From positions 6,228,501 to 6,292,500 of the forward strand of contig NZ_JAOTIK010000001.1 of the NCBI RefSeq assembly GCF_030116705.1: a stretch of DNA of 64,000 nt. Reading direction: 5' to 3'. This DNA comes from Streptomyces sp. ML-6. Lineage in GTDB: Bacteria > Actinomycetota > Actinomycetes > Streptomycetales > Streptomycetaceae. The position numbers and the translations under genes are program-made. A model generated the notes under the pieces. It was not told the origin of the DNA, searched no databases, and worked only from the letters and a program-made list of their open reading frames with translations. This document shows positions 49,665 through 58,964 of the stretch, in pieces. Within the stretch, counting starts at the first letter, position 1; each line of letters starts with the position of its first letter.

Positions 49665-51203
49665 GTGTTCCTGACGATCAGTACGACCGGCATCCCGGAA
49701 CGTCCCGCGACCGACCTCGGTTTCCTGCTGCACAAGCATCCCGACAAGGCGCAGGCGTTCTCCACCTCCCACGGCACCGCGCATGTCTTCTACCCGGAGG
49801 CGTCCGTCGAGCGCTGCACCGCGGCGCTGCTGCTGGAGGTGGACGCCGTGGCGCTGGTGCGGCGCGGCAAGGGCAAGGGCCGGGGCGGCGCCCCCGACGC
49901 GGCGCTCGCGCAGTACGTCAACGACCGCCCGTACGCGGCCTCCTCGCTGCTCTCCGTCGCGATGAGCACGGTCTTCAAGTCCGCGCTGCGAGGGGTGTGC
50001 CGGGCCCTGCCGGAGCGCGCGGCGGCGCCGATGCCGTTGCGGATCGAAGTCCCCGCACTGCCCGCCCGGGGCGGCGCGGAGCTGGTGCGCAAGCTCTTCG
50101 GGCCGCTCGGCTGGACGAGCGTGGACGCGGTGGCCGTACCGCTGGACGAGCGGTTCCCGGAATGGGGGGACTCCCGGTACGTACGGCTGGTGCTGGAGGG
50201 CGAGCTGCGGCTGGCGGACGCGTTGCGGCAGCTGTACGTCCTGCTCCCGGTGCTCGACGACGCCAAGCACTACTGGGTCGCGCCGGACGAGGTGGACAAG
50301 CTGCTGCGGGCGGGCGAGGGATGGCTCGCCGGCCACCCCGAGCAGAAGCTGATCACCAGCCGCTACCTGTCCCGGCGCTGGGGTCTGACCCGGCAGGCGA
50401 TGCAGCAGCTCGAAATGGTACGGCTCGCGGAATCGGACGACCTCGACGTCGAGAGCATCGACAACGCCGTGGACGAGACGACCGACACCGAGGAGAAGCC
50501 GGTGCCGCTCGCCGAGCAGCGGCGCGCCGCGATCCTCGGGGCGCTGCGCACCGCCGGTGCGAGCCGGGTGCTCGACCTGGGCTGCGGTCAGGGCCAGTTG
50601 GTGCAGGCGCTCCTGAAGGACGTGGGCTTCACGGAGATCGTCGGAGTCGACGTCTCCATGCGCGCCCTGGCCATCGCCTCGCGGCGGCTGAAGCTGGAGC
50701 GGATGGGGGAGCGGCAGGCCGGCCGGGTCACGCTTCGGCAGGGCTCGCTCACCTACACCGACAAGCGGCTCAAGGGATATGACGCCGCGGTGCTCAGCGA
50801 GGTCGTCGAACACCTCGACCTGCCGAGACTGCCCGCGCTGGAGTACGCCGTGTTCGGGTCGGCCCGCCCCCGCACGGTGCTGGTGACGACGCCGAACGTC
50901 GAGTACAACGTCCGCTGGGAGACGCTGCCCGCCGGGCACGTGCGCCACGGCGACCACCGGTTCGAGTGGACCAGGGCCGAATTCCGCGACTGGGCCGGGA
51001 AGGTGGCGCGGCGACACGGGTACGAGGTTGTCTTCGTCCCCGTGGGGCACGACGAGCCGGAGGTGGGACCGCCCACCCAGATGGCCGTGTTCACGATGGC
51101 CGACAGCAAGAACGACAGCAAGAACGACAGCAAGAACGACAGCAAGAACGACAGCAAGAACGACAGCAAGAACGAGAACGAGAAGGAGGCGGAAGCCGCA
51201 TGA
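49665..51203 (+). CDS. hen1: RNA 3'-terminal ribose 2'-O-methyltransferase Hen1
   Basis: A 512-residue bacterial Hen1. The N-terminal half (FLTISTTGIPERPATDLGFL) is the bacteria-specific domain that activates Pnkp ligase. The C-terminal half is the methyltransferase: SAM loop DLGCGQGQ from D304, metal site E379-V-V-E382-H383, TTPNVEYNVRW and RHGDHRFEWTRAEF. Hen1 methylates the 2'-OH at an RNA cut before sealing, protecting the repaired RNA from renewed cleavage. GTG 49665 is preferred because the family starts there and CATAAT ends 7 nt upstream; GTG 49641 is possible. Its tail is SKND repeats, and its stop overlaps pnkp by 4 bp. Confidence 0.92.
   Translation: MFLTISTTGIPERPATDLGFLLHKHPDKAQAFSTSHGTAHVFYPEASVERCTAALLLEVDAVALVRRGKGKGRGGAPDAALAQYVNDRPYAASSLLSVAMSTVFKSALRGVCRALPERAAAPMPLRIEVPALPARGGAELVRKLFGPLGWTSVDAVAVPLDERFPEWGDSRYVRLVLEGELRLADALRQLYVLLPVLDDAKHYWVAPDEVDKLLRAGEGWLAGHPEQKLITSRYLSRRWGLTRQAMQQLEMVRLAESDDLDVESIDNAVDETTDTEEKPVPLAEQRRAAILGALRTAGASRVLDLGCGQGQLVQALLKDVGFTEIVGVDVSMRALAIASRRLKLERMGERQAGRVTLRQGSLTYTDKRLKGYDAAVLSEVVEHLDLPRLPALEYAVFGSARPRTVLVTTPNVEYNVRWETLPAGHVRHGDHRFEWTRAEFRDWAGKVARRHGYEVVFVPVGHDEPEVGPPTQMAVFTMADSKNDSKNDSKNDSKNDSKNDSKNENEKEAEAA
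51102..51173 (+). repeat. Six 12-bp repeats in the hen1 tail
   Basis: Six perfect copies of GACAGCAAGAAC encode DSKN six times just before the hen1 stop and the pnkp start. The stretch is about half A+T, unlike its surroundings, and is followed by GAGAAC/GAGAAG. Confidence 0.92.
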
Positions 51204-53773
51204 CCAGTACCTCGCGCACACTGCCGGTGACCGACCTCTCCCTCGTGGTCCTCATCGGGGCCAGTGGCTCCGGCAAGTCCACCTTCGCCCGCAAGCACTT
51301 CAAGCCCACGGAGATCGTTTCCTCGGACTTCTGCCGCGGGCTGGTCGCCGACGACGAGAACGACCAGAGCGCCAGCGGTGACGCCTTCGACGTCCTGCAC
51401 TACATCGTGGGCAAGCGCCTCGCCGCCGGACGGCTGACCGTCGTGGATGCGACCAGCGTGCAGTCCGAGAGCCGCAAGCAGCTGGTCCAGCTGGCCCGCA
51501 GCCACGACGTGCTGCCCATCGCGATCGTCCTCGACCTGCCCGAGGAGGTCTGCGTCGCGCGCAACGCCTCCCGCCCCGACCGTGCCGACATGCCGCGCCA
51601 CGTCGTCCAGCGCCACCGTCGCGAACTGCGTCGTTCGCTGCGCGGCCTGGAGCGCGAGGGCTTCCGCAAGGTGCACGTCCTGCGCACCGAGGAGGAGACG
51701 GAGAACGCCGAAGTGGTGCTGGAGCGCCGCTACAACGACCTGCGCCACCTCACGGGCCCCTTCGACATCATCGGCGACATCCACGGCTGCAGTTCCGAGC
51801 TGGAGACCCTGCTCGGCAAGCTCGGATACGTCGACGGCGCGCATCCCGAAGGGCGTACGGCGGTCTTCGTCGGCGACCTCGTGGACCGCGGCCCCGACAG
51901 CCCCGGAGTGCTGCGCCGCGTCATGGCCATGGTCGCGGCGGGCAACGCCCTGTGCGTACCGGGCAACCACGAGAACAAGCTCGGCCGTTACCTCAAGGGC
52001 CGCAAGGTCCAGCACACCCACGGCCTCGCCGAGACCATCGAGCAGCTGGACCGGGAGGACGAGAAGGACCCGGCCTTCCGCGGACAGGTGCGGGAGTTCA
52101 TCGAGGGGCTCGTCAGCCACTACGTGCTCGACGGGGGCAAGCTCGTCGTCTGCCACGCCGGTCTGCCGGAGAAGTACCACGGACGCACCTCCGGGCGGGT
52201 CCGCTCGCACGCGCTCTACGGGGACACCACCGGCGAGACCGACGAGTTCGGCCTGCCCGTGCGCTACCCGTGGGCGGAGGAGTACCGGGGCCGGGCCACC
52301 GTGGTCTACGGCCACACCCCGGTGCCCAACACCTCCTGGGTGAACAACACCATCTGCCTGGACACCGGCGCGGTCTTCGGCGGGAAGATGACCGCGCTGC
52401 GCTGGCCGGAGCGCGAACTCGTGGACGTACCGGCCGAGAAGGTCTGGTACGAGCCGGTCAAGCCGCTGGCCACGGAGGCGCCCGGCGGCCGGGAAGGACG
52501 GCCGCTGGACCTCGACGACGTGCAGGGCCGCCGGATCGTCGAGACCCGGCACATGGGCCGCATCGCGGTCCGGGAGGAGAACGCCGCCGCCGCGCTCGAG
52601 GTCATGAGCCGGTTCGCCGTCGACCCCCGGCTGCTCGGCTACCTCCCGCCGACCATGGCGCCCACCGCGACCTCGCACGAGGAGGGCTACCTGGAGCACC
52701 CGGCCGAAGCCTTCGCCCAGTACCGGGCGGACGGGGTCGCCCGGGTCGTGTGCGAGGAGAAGCACATGGGCTCGCGCGCGGTGGCGCTCGTCTGCCGGGA
52801 CGCGGTTGCCGCCCGCGAACGGTTCGGCGTCGGGGCCGAATCCGAGGACGCCGGCGCCGCGGGCGGTCCGACCGGGGCGCTGTACACCCGCACCGGGCGG
52901 CCGTTCCTCGACGACGCCGCGCTCACCGAGGTGATCCTCGGCCGGCTGCGCGCGGCCGTCACCGCCGCCGGGCTCTGGGAGGAGTGGGGCACCGACTGGG
53001 TGCTGCTCGACGCCGAGCTGATGCCGTGGTCCCTCAAGGCCGGCGGGTTGCTGCGCTCGCAGTACGCCGCGGTCGGCGCCTCGTCCGGCGCCGTCCTCCC
53101 GGTGGCCGACGCGGCCCTCGCGGCAGCGGCGGCGCGCGGGGTGGACGTGGGCGAGCTCGCCGGGCGCCAGCAGGGGCGGGCCGAGGACGCCGCCGCGTTC
53201 ACCGAGGCGTACCGGCGTTACTGCTGGAGCACCCAGGGCCTGGACGGGGTGCGGCTCGCGCCGTTCCAGATCCTCGCCGTCCAGGGACGCTCGCTGGCCT
53301 CCGTGCCGCACGACGAGCAACTGGCTTGGCTCGACCGGCTGGTCGAGCACGACCCGACCGGGCTGCTCCAGGTCACCCGTCGGCTCGTCGTCGACACCGG
53401 GGACGAGGCATCGGTGCGCGCCGGTGTCGACTGGTGGCTGGAGATGACCGGCGGCGGCGGCGAGGGAATGGTCGTCAAGCCGCTCGCCGCCCTGGTCCGG
53501 GACGGCAAGGGCAGACTGGTCCAGCCGGGCATCAAGGTGCGCGGCCGGGAGTACCTGCGGATCATCTACGGGCCCGAGTACACCCGCCCGGAGAACCTGG
53601 AACGGCTGCGCGGCCGGTTCCTCGGGCACAAGCGGTCGCTGGCGTTGCGGGAGTACGCGCTGGGGCTCGAAGCGCTGGACCGGCTGGCCGAGGGGGAGCC
53701 GCTGTGGCGGGTCCACGAGGCGGTGTTCGCGGTGCTGGCCCTGGAATCGGAACCGGTCGACCCGCGGCTCTGA
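51200..53773 (+). CDS. pnkp: Polynucleotide kinase-phosphatase-ligase Pnkp
   Basis: An 857-residue RNA repair enzyme with three domains in order. The 5' kinase has P-loop GASGSGKS at residues 20-27. The binuclear metallophosphatase has GDIHG (D193, H195), GDLVDRG (D226), GNHE (N256, H257), CHAGL and YGHTP. The ligase-like adenylyltransferase domain has nucleophile K521 in CEEKHMGSRA. The enzyme heals 5'-OH and 2',3'-cyclic phosphate ends left by ribotoxins and seals them together with Hen1. The gene overlaps hen1 by ATGA and ends in a minisatellite. Confidence 0.94.
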   Translation: MTSTSRTLPVTDLSLVVLIGASGSGKSTFARKHFKPTEIVSSDFCRGLVADDENDQSASGDAFDVLHYIVGKRLAAGRLTVVDATSVQSESRKQLVQLARSHDVLPIAIVLDLPEEVCVARNASRPDRADMPRHVVQRHRRELRRSLRGLEREGFRKVHVLRTEEETENAEVVLERRYNDLRHLTGPFDIIGDIHGCSSELETLLGKLGYVDGAHPEGRTAVFVGDLVDRGPDSPGVLRRVMAMVAAGNALCVPGNHENKLGRYLKGRKVQHTHGLAETIEQLDREDEKDPAFRGQVREFIEGLVSHYVLDGGKLVVCHAGLPEKYHGRTSGRVRSHALYGDTTGETDEFGLPVRYPWAEEYRGRATVVYGHTPVPNTSWVNNTICLDTGAVFGGKMTALRWPERELVDVPAEKVWYEPVKPLATEAPGGREGRPLDLDDVQGRRIVETRHMGRIAVREENAAAALEVMSRFAVDPRLLGYLPPTMAPTATSHEEGYLEHPAEAFAQYRADGVARVVCEEKHMGSRAVALVCRDAVAARERFGVGAESEDAGAAGGPTGALYTRTGRPFLDDAALTEVILGRLRAAVTAAGLWEEWGTDWVLLDAELMPWSLKAGGLLRSQYAAVGASSGAVLPVADAALAAAAARGVDVGELAGRQQGRAEDAAAFTEAYRRYCWSTQGLDGVRLAPFQILAVQGRSLASVPHDEQLAWLDRLVEHDPTGLLQVTRRLVVDTGDEASVRAGVDWWLEMTGGGGEGMVVKPLAALVRDGKGRLVQPGIKVRGREYLRIIYGPEYTRPENLERLRGRFLGHKRSLALREYALGLEALDRLAEGEPLWRVHEAVFAVLALESEPVDPRL

Positions 53774-53994
53774 GCCGGTTGGTCCGCGGGCTCTGAGGAG
53801 GTCGATCCGGCAGGCTCTGCGGAGGTGGTCGGCAGGCTCTGCGGAGGTGGTCGGCAGGTTCTGCGGAGGTGGTCGGCAGGTTCTGAACCGGTCGGCCGCG
53901 GGCTCTGCGGAGGTGGCCTGCGGGCTCTGAGCCAGTCGACCCGCGGGCTCTACGGAGGTCGATCCGGCGGGCTCTGCGGAGGTGGTCGGCGCGG
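53766..53994 (+). repeat. Degenerate 22-24 bp minisatellite after pnkp
   Basis: About ten units of the type GGCTCTGCGGAGGTGGTCGGCA run from the last codons of pnkp to about 53994. Three are nearly identical around 53812-53882; the others vary between 22 and 24 bp. No gene is seen in 53774-54081. Confidence 0.85.
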
Positions 53995-54081
53995 ACCGTC
54001 GGCGGGTGCGTCGGTGGGACCGACGGAAACCCGCTGGCGATTCATCGGGTGAACGGCGCTCCGCACGGTGAGGATGAAGAC

Positions 54082-55314
54082 ATGGGATTCCACGTCGACT
54101 CCGAGACCGGGCGGCTGCGCCGCGTCATCCTGCACCGCCCGGATCTGGAACTGAAACGGCTCACCCCGAGCAACAAGGACACGCTCCTGTTCGACGACGT
54201 GCTCTGGGTGCGCCGTGCCCGGGAGGAGCACGACGGCTTCGCGGACGTGCTGCGCGACCGCGGGGTGGAGGTGCACCTCTTCGGCGATCTGCTCCGTGAG
54301 TCGCTGGACATCCCGGTGGCCAGGCGGCTCGTCCTGGACCGGGTCTTCGACGAGAAGGAGTACGGCCCGCTCGCCACCGAGCATCTGCGCACCGCCTTCG
54401 AGGAGTTGTCCAGTACCGAACTGGCCGAGGCGCTCGTCGGCGGGATGACCAAGCGGGAGTTCCTGGAACGGAACGGCGAGCCGACGTCCGTCCGCTTCCA
54501 CGTCATGGACCAGGACGACTTCCTGCTGGACCCGCTGCCGAACCACCTCTTCACCCGGGACACCTCGGCCTGGATATACGACGGGGTGTCGATCAACGCG
54601 ATGCGCTGGCCGGCCCGGCAGCGCGAGACCGTCCACTTCGAGGCGATCTACCGTCACCACCCCCTGTTCACCGGGTCCGAGGCCGGTGCCTTCCACCACT
54701 GGTCGGAGGGGCAGGACGACTACCCCTCCACCATCGAGGGCGGCGACGTGCTGGTCATCGGCCACGGCGCGGTCCTCATCGGGATGAGCGAACGCACCAC
54801 GCCGCAGGCGGTGGAGATGTTGGCCCGCGGACTGTTCGACGCCGGTTCGGCGCGCACGATCGTGGCGCTCGACATGCCCAAGCGCCGTGCGTTCATGCAC
54901 CTCGACACGGTGATGACGATGGTCGACGGCGACACCTTCACCAAGTACGCGGGGCTGGGCATGCTCCGCTCGTACACCATCGAGCCGGGGGACGGGCCCA
55001 GGGACCTGAAGGTCACCGACCACCCGCCCGAGCACATGCACCGGGCGATCGCGCACGCCCTGGGGCTGGACTCGATCCGGGTCCTCACGGCCACCCAGGA
55101 CGTGCACGCCGCCGAGCGCGAGCAGTGGGACGACGGCTGCAACGTCCTGGCCGTCGAACCGGGCGTGGTCGTCGCGTACGAGCGCAACGCCACCACCAAC
55201 ACCCACCTGCGCAAGGAGGGCATCGAGGTCATCGAGATCCGGGGCAGCGAACTCGGCCGGGGGCGGGGCGGCCCGCGCTGCATGAGCTGTCCGGTGGTGC
55301 GCGACCCGGTGTAG
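54082..55314 (+). CDS. arcA: Arginine deiminase
   Basis: A 410-residue amidinotransferase-fold enzyme that hydrolyses arginine to citrulline and ammonia. [20 protein letters not shown] starts the fold; [22 protein letters not shown], the catalytic histidine in [10 protein letters not shown] and the nucleophile C400 in [11 protein letters not shown] are all present. ATG 54082 follows GAGGA at 8 nt; GTG 54049 would add 11 residues. Together with the following ornithine carbamoyltransferase and permease it forms an arginine-catabolic group. No carbamate kinase gene is in the window. Confidence 0.95.
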   Translation: MGFHVDSETGRLRRVILHRPDLELKRLTPSNKDTLLFDDVLWVRRAREEHDGFADVLRDRGVEVHLFGDLLRESLDIPVARRLVLDRVFDEKEYGPLATEHLRTAFEELSSTELAEALVGGMTKREFLERNGEPTSVRFHVMDQDDFLLDPLPNHLFTRDTSAWIYDGVSINAMRWPARQRETVHFEAIYRHHPLFTGSEAGAFHHWSEGQDDYPSTIEGGDVLVIGHGAVLIGMSERTTPQAVEMLARGLFDAGSARTIVALDMPKRRAFMHLDTVMTMVDGDTFTKYAGLGMLRSYTIEPGDGPRDLKVTDHPPEHMHRAIAHALGLDSIRVLTATQDVHAAEREQWDDGCNVLAVEPGVVVAYERNATTNTHLRKEGIEVIEIRGSELGRGRGGPRCMSCPVVRDPV

Positions 55315-55354
55315 GCGGGCCGACGCGGGAGCGATGGAGGGGAGCACGGACACA

Positions 55355-55420
55355 CCAGCCCGTATAGCGATGCATGGTGTCGTATAGACTTCCAGTGTCA
55401 ATGCATGTGCGCATCCCGCC
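55355..55420 (+). promoter_or_regulatory. Upstream region of argF/arcB with ArgR-box-like sequences
   Basis: CGTATAGCGATGCATGG (55361-55377) and TGTCAATGCATGTGCGCAT (55396-55414) each contain ATGCAT, the half site seen in streptomycete ARG boxes. CGTATAG occurs twice, 20 bp apart. A related sequence, GTATGCATGGAAATGCGTC, lies at 56451-56469 after the gene. ArgR binding is a guess from pattern only. Confidence 0.35.
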
Positions 55421-55438
55421 CGACCCAGGAGCCGCCCC

Positions 55439-56449
55439 ATGGCCATAGACCTCGCAGGCCGCCACTTCCTCAAGGAGCTGGACTTCACGGCCGAGGAGTT
55501 CCGCGGCCTGGTCGACCTCGCGGCCGAGCTCAAGGCCGCCAAGAAGTCGGGAACCGAGGTGCAGCGACTGCGCGGCAGGAACATCGCGCTGATCTTCGAG
55601 AAGACCTCGACCCGCACCCGCTGCGCCTTCGAGGTGGCCGCCGCCGACCAGGGCGCGTCCACCACGTATCTGGACCCCTCCGGCTCGCAGCTGGGGCACA
55701 AGGAGTCGGTGAAGGACACCGCCCGGGTACTCGGCCGGATGTTCGACGGCATCGAGTACCGCGGGGACAGCCAGGCCGCCGTCGAGGAGCTGGCGGCATA
55801 CGGCGGCGTACCCGTCTTCAACGGGCTCACCGACGACTGGCACCCGACCCAGATGCTCGCCGACGTCCTCACCATGACCGAGCACAGCGACAAGCCGCTG
55901 GAGCGGATCGCCTTCGCCTACCTCGGGGACGCCCGCTTCAACATGGGCAACTCGTACCTGATCACCGGAGCCCTGCTGGGCATGGACGTCCGGATCGTCG
56001 CCCCCGAGGCGTACTGGCCCGCGGAGGCGGTCGTCGCCCAGGCCCGCCGGCTGGCCGCGGGGAGCGGTGCGACCATCACGCTCACCGAGGACATCGCCAC
56101 GGGCGTCCGGGGAGCCGACTTCGTCGTCACGGACGTCTGGGTCTCGATGGGGGAGCCCAAGGAGGTCTGGGCCGAGCGCATCGCCGCCCTCGCGCCGTAC
56201 GCCGTGACCATGGACGTGCTGCGCGCCACCGGCAACGCCGACGTGAAGTTCATGCACTGCCTCCCGGCCTTCCACGACCTCGGCACCGAGACGGGGCGGC
56301 AGATCGAGGCCGTGCACGGGCTGGCGGAGCTGGAGGTCACCGACGAGGTCTTCGAGTCCGCGCACTCGATCGTCTTCGACGAGGCCGAGAACCGGATGCA
56401 CACGATCAAGGCCGTCCTGGTGGCGACCCTGGCCGCCGACCGCGGCTGA
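55439..56449 (+). CDS. arcB: Ornithine carbamoyltransferase (catabolic type likely)
   Basis: A 336-residue transcarbamylase. The carbamoyl phosphate loop is FEKTSTRTR (S57-T58-R59-T60-R61), followed by [12 protein letters not shown] and the ornithine-site [10 protein letters not shown] (H273, C274). VWVSMGE is the ornithine-binding SMG loop, which separates OTCase from other transcarbamylases. Next to arginine deiminase and an arginine-type permease it most likely works catabolically, splitting citrulline, although the protein cannot be told from anabolic ArgF by motifs. CAGGAG is 8 nt before the ATG. Confidence 0.93.
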   Translation: MAIDLAGRHFLKELDFTAEEFRGLVDLAAELKAAKKSGTEVQRLRGRNIALIFEKTSTRTRCAFEVAAADQGASTTYLDPSGSQLGHKESVKDTARVLGRMFDGIEYRGDSQAAVEELAAYGGVPVFNGLTDDWHPTQMLADVLTMTEHSDKPLERIAFAYLGDARFNMGNSYLITGALLGMDVRIVAPEAYWPAEAVVAQARRLAAGSGATITLTEDIATGVRGADFVVTDVWVSMGEPKEVWAERIAALAPYAVTMDVLRATGNADVKFMHCLPAFHDLGTETGRQIEAVHGLAELEVTDEVFESAHSIVFDEAENRMHTIKAVLVATLAADRG

Positions 56450-56515
56450 CGTATGCATGGAAATGCGTCTGATTGGGTGAACATGCGGACAGGTGACTAA
56501 TATGTTGCCTCTTGG

Positions 56516-56545
56516 TGGGGTTCGGGCTCGCACGCTCGAACCCCA
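56516..56545 (+). terminator. Hairpin between arcB and the permease gene
   Basis: TGGGGTTCG (56516-56524) pairs with CGAACCCCA (56537-56545), loop 12 nt, followed by TTTCC. A perfect palindrome CCGGTTCCGGAACCGG lies further on at 56561-56576. The permease gene therefore may have its own promoter or depend on readthrough. Confidence 0.5.
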
Positions 56546-56687
56546 TTTCCGTGCGCGCCACCGGTTCCGGAACCGGCACGGCCCCCAGGGCCGGTGCCGA
56601 CGCCGGGACCGGTGACGGAGCCCGGAGTCCCCACGGCTCCGGCGCGCGCGTCCCCCCACGCGTTCCACCAGAGAAGAGATCATCCCC

Positions 56688-58130
56688 GTGAGTCCGCTGC
56701 GCCCATCGAGCCCCGCGCGCCCGTCCGGGGCGCGCGTCAAGAGCCCCCACCAGCTGATCGCCGAGTCCGGCGCCGACCTGGAGGGGCACGGACTCAAGCG
56801 CACCATGGGCCTCTTCCAGCTCGTGTGCTTCGGCATCGGCGCCGTCGTCGGCACCGGCATCTTCGTGGGCCTCTCCGACAGCGTCGCCGAGGCGGGTCCG
56901 GCGGTCGTGCTGTCCTTCGTGCTCGCCGCGATCACCTGCGTCTTCACCGCCTTCTCCTTCGCCGAGCTGGGCAGCGCCATCCCGGTCTCCGGCAGCTCGT
57001 ACTCCTTCGCCTACGCGACCCTCGGCGAGCGCGTCGCCTTCCTCGTCGGCTGGTGCCTGCTGCTGGAGTACGGCGTCTCGGTCTCCGCGGTCGCCGTCGG
57101 CTGGAGCCAGTACGTCAACGAACTGCTGGACAGCCTCTTCGGCGCGCAACTGCCCGCCGCGCTCTCGGCGGGGCCCGGCGACGGCGGAGTGGTCAACCTG
57201 CCCGCCGTCCTGGTGGTCATGATGGCCGCCACCCTGCTGGTGCGCGGCGTCCGGGAGAGCGCCGGGGCCACCGCCGCCATGGCGATCCTCAAGATCACCA
57301 TCCTGCTCCTGTTCTGCGCCATCGCCTTCACGGCCTTCGAGCGCGGCAACCTCACCCCCTTCTTCGCCCACGGCCCGGCCGGGGTCACCGCCGGGGCCTC
57401 GCTGGCGTTCTTCTCGTACATCGGCTTCGACGCCATCACCACGGCCGGCGAGGAGGTCAGGAACCCGCGGCGGAACATCCCGGTCGCGATCATGATCTGC
57501 ATCGGCCTGGTCACCCTGCTCTACTGCGCGGTGGGGCTCGCCGCGATCGGCGCCCTGGGCCCGGACGCCGTCGCCGACAAACCCGCGGCGCTCTCCATCG
57601 TCGTCGACCAGGTCACCGGATCGACGATCGGCGGCGGGATCATCGCCTTCGGGGCGGTCGTCGCGATCGCGTCCGTCGTGCTCGCGGTGATGTACGGGCA
57701 GACCCGCATCCTGATGTCGATGTCCCGGGACGGCCTGATCCCGCGGGTCTTCGAACGGGTCTCGCCGCGCACCGCCACCCCGGTCGCCAACACCTGGATC
57801 GTGGCGGTGGTCTTCGCGGTCCCGGCGGCCTTCTCCTCGCTCGACGTGGTGGTGAACCTGACCACCATCGGCACGCTGGCCACCATGGTCGTGGTGAACC
57901 TCGCGGTGATCGTGCTGCGCCGCCGCAACCCGGAGGTGCGGGGATCGTTCCGGGTGCCGCTCTATCCGCTGAGCCCGCTCCTGGGCGTCGGCTTCTGCCT
58001 CTATCTGATGTACGGGACGGGATGGGCGACCTGGCTGCAGTTCGCGGTGTTCCTGGTCGTCGGCGCGGTGGTGTACGCCTGCTACGGCCGCAGCCGCTCC
58101 CGGCTGGCCGTCGCGGACCCGGGCCGCTGA
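56688..58130 (+). CDS. APC-family cationic amino acid permease
   Basis: A 480-residue transporter with about 12-14 membrane helices and the APC signature GIGAVVGTGIFVGL at helix 1. GHGLKRTMGLFQLVCFGIGA and AFFSYIGFDAITTAGEEVRN place it in the cationic amino acid transporter (CAT) group. It starts at GTG 56688. Following arginine deiminase and ornithine carbamoyltransferase, it probably imports arginine or exchanges it for ornithine. Confidence 0.87.
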   Translation: MSPLRPSSPARPSGARVKSPHQLIAESGADLEGHGLKRTMGLFQLVCFGIGAVVGTGIFVGLSDSVAEAGPAVVLSFVLAAITCVFTAFSFAELGSAIPVSGSSYSFAYATLGERVAFLVGWCLLLEYGVSVSAVAVGWSQYVNELLDSLFGAQLPAALSAGPGDGGVVNLPAVLVVMMAATLLVRGVRESAGATAAMAILKITILLLFCAIAFTAFERGNLTPFFAHGPAGVTAGASLAFFSYIGFDAITTAGEEVRNPRRNIPVAIMICIGLVTLLYCAVGLAAIGALGPDAVADKPAALSIVVDQVTGSTIGGGIIAFGAVVAIASVVLAVMYGQTRILMSMSRDGLIPRVFERVSPRTATPVANTWIVAVVFAVPAAFSSLDVVVNLTTIGTLATMVVVNLAVIVLRRRNPEVRGSFRVPLYPLSPLLGVGFCLYLMYGTGWATWLQFAVFLVVGAVVYACYGRSRSRLAVADPGR

Positions 58131-58169
58131 GGGCGTACGGCCGGTTCCCGGCGTGCTGAGCGTCCGGTC

Positions 58170-58255
58170 GGCTGCCGGGCGCCGAGGGTGTGCGGCCGGC
58201 TGACGGGCCGCCGAGGGCGTATGACCGGGCTGCCGGGCCGCCGAGGGCGTCCGGC
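58170..58255. repeat. Threefold degenerate repeat after the permease gene
   Basis: Three units of about 30 bp sharing GCTGCCGGGCCGCCGAGGG. They lie between two convergent genes (58131-58290) and contain no coding sequence. Confidence 0.55.
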
Positions 58256-58290
58256 CCGCTGTCGGGGCGGGTCGCCGGGGCGGGGCCGGG

Positions 58291-58722
58291 TCAGTTCTCG
58301 GGGAGGAGGGCGGGCAGGGTGAACCACACCGCCTTGCCGTGCTCCGTCGCACGGTGGCCGCAGGACGAGCTGAGCGCGCGGATCAGCAGCAGCCCCCGGC
58401 CGTGCTCCTGCCAGGGGTCCGGCTCCTCGCCCGGCCGCGGAAAGACGAGGCCGGCGGGCGGGGCGGGGGCGCGGTCGCGCACCTCCACCTGGCAGCCGGT
58501 CGGCAGGAGCTCCACCACCAGCTCGATGGGCTCGTCGCTCCCGGTGTGCTCGACCGCGTTGGCGACCAGTTCCGCGGTGAGCAGCTCGGCGGTGTCGGCG
58601 TAGGCCGACACGTCGGTGGCCGCGAGCGCGGTGCGGATCAGGGCGCGGGCGAGGGGCACGGCCGCCGTCGAGTGCGGCAGGTCGATCCGCCACGAGGCGG
58701 GAAAGGGGGTCTCGGGCGACAC
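58291..58722 (-). CDS. RsbW/anti-sigma-type ATP-binding protein
   Basis: A 143-residue HATPase-fold protein of the anti-sigma-factor kinase type. The N box is LLTAELVANAVEHTG and the glycine lid GRGLLLIRALSSSCG, ending in GKAVWFTLP. It lacks membrane segments. Such proteins in Streptomyces bind sigma factors or anti-sigma antagonists and may phosphorylate them; none is adjacent. GTG (58720-58722) with GAAGGGAAG 9 nt upstream is preferred; a longer frame to 58863 has no ribosome site and adds a poorly conserved leader. Confidence 0.82.
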   Translation of the reverse strand: MSPETPFPASWRIDLPHSTAAVPLARALIRTALAATDVSAYADTAELLTAELVANAVEHTGSDEPIELVVELLPTGCQVEVRDRAPAPPAGLVFPRPGEEPDPWQEHGRGLLLIRALSSSCGHRATEHGKAVWFTLPALLPEN

Positions 58723-58964
58723 AGCATGGCTTCCCTTCCGGGACGAGAGGGTTCTCCGCGACGAGAGTGTTCTCTGCGGATCAAGACTTCTCCTCTTCAA
58801 CCTTACGAACCGAAAGAAACCGGACAAGGGACCACCGGCAGGCATGCAAGGGACGTTGGACACTTTTCCCGTCCTCCCTGTATTGCGTTCTCGTGACGGA
58901 AGTCACGCACGGGTGATAAGTTCGATCGCAGGTAGCAGCCGACGGCTGAAGGGGAGCCCCCTCC

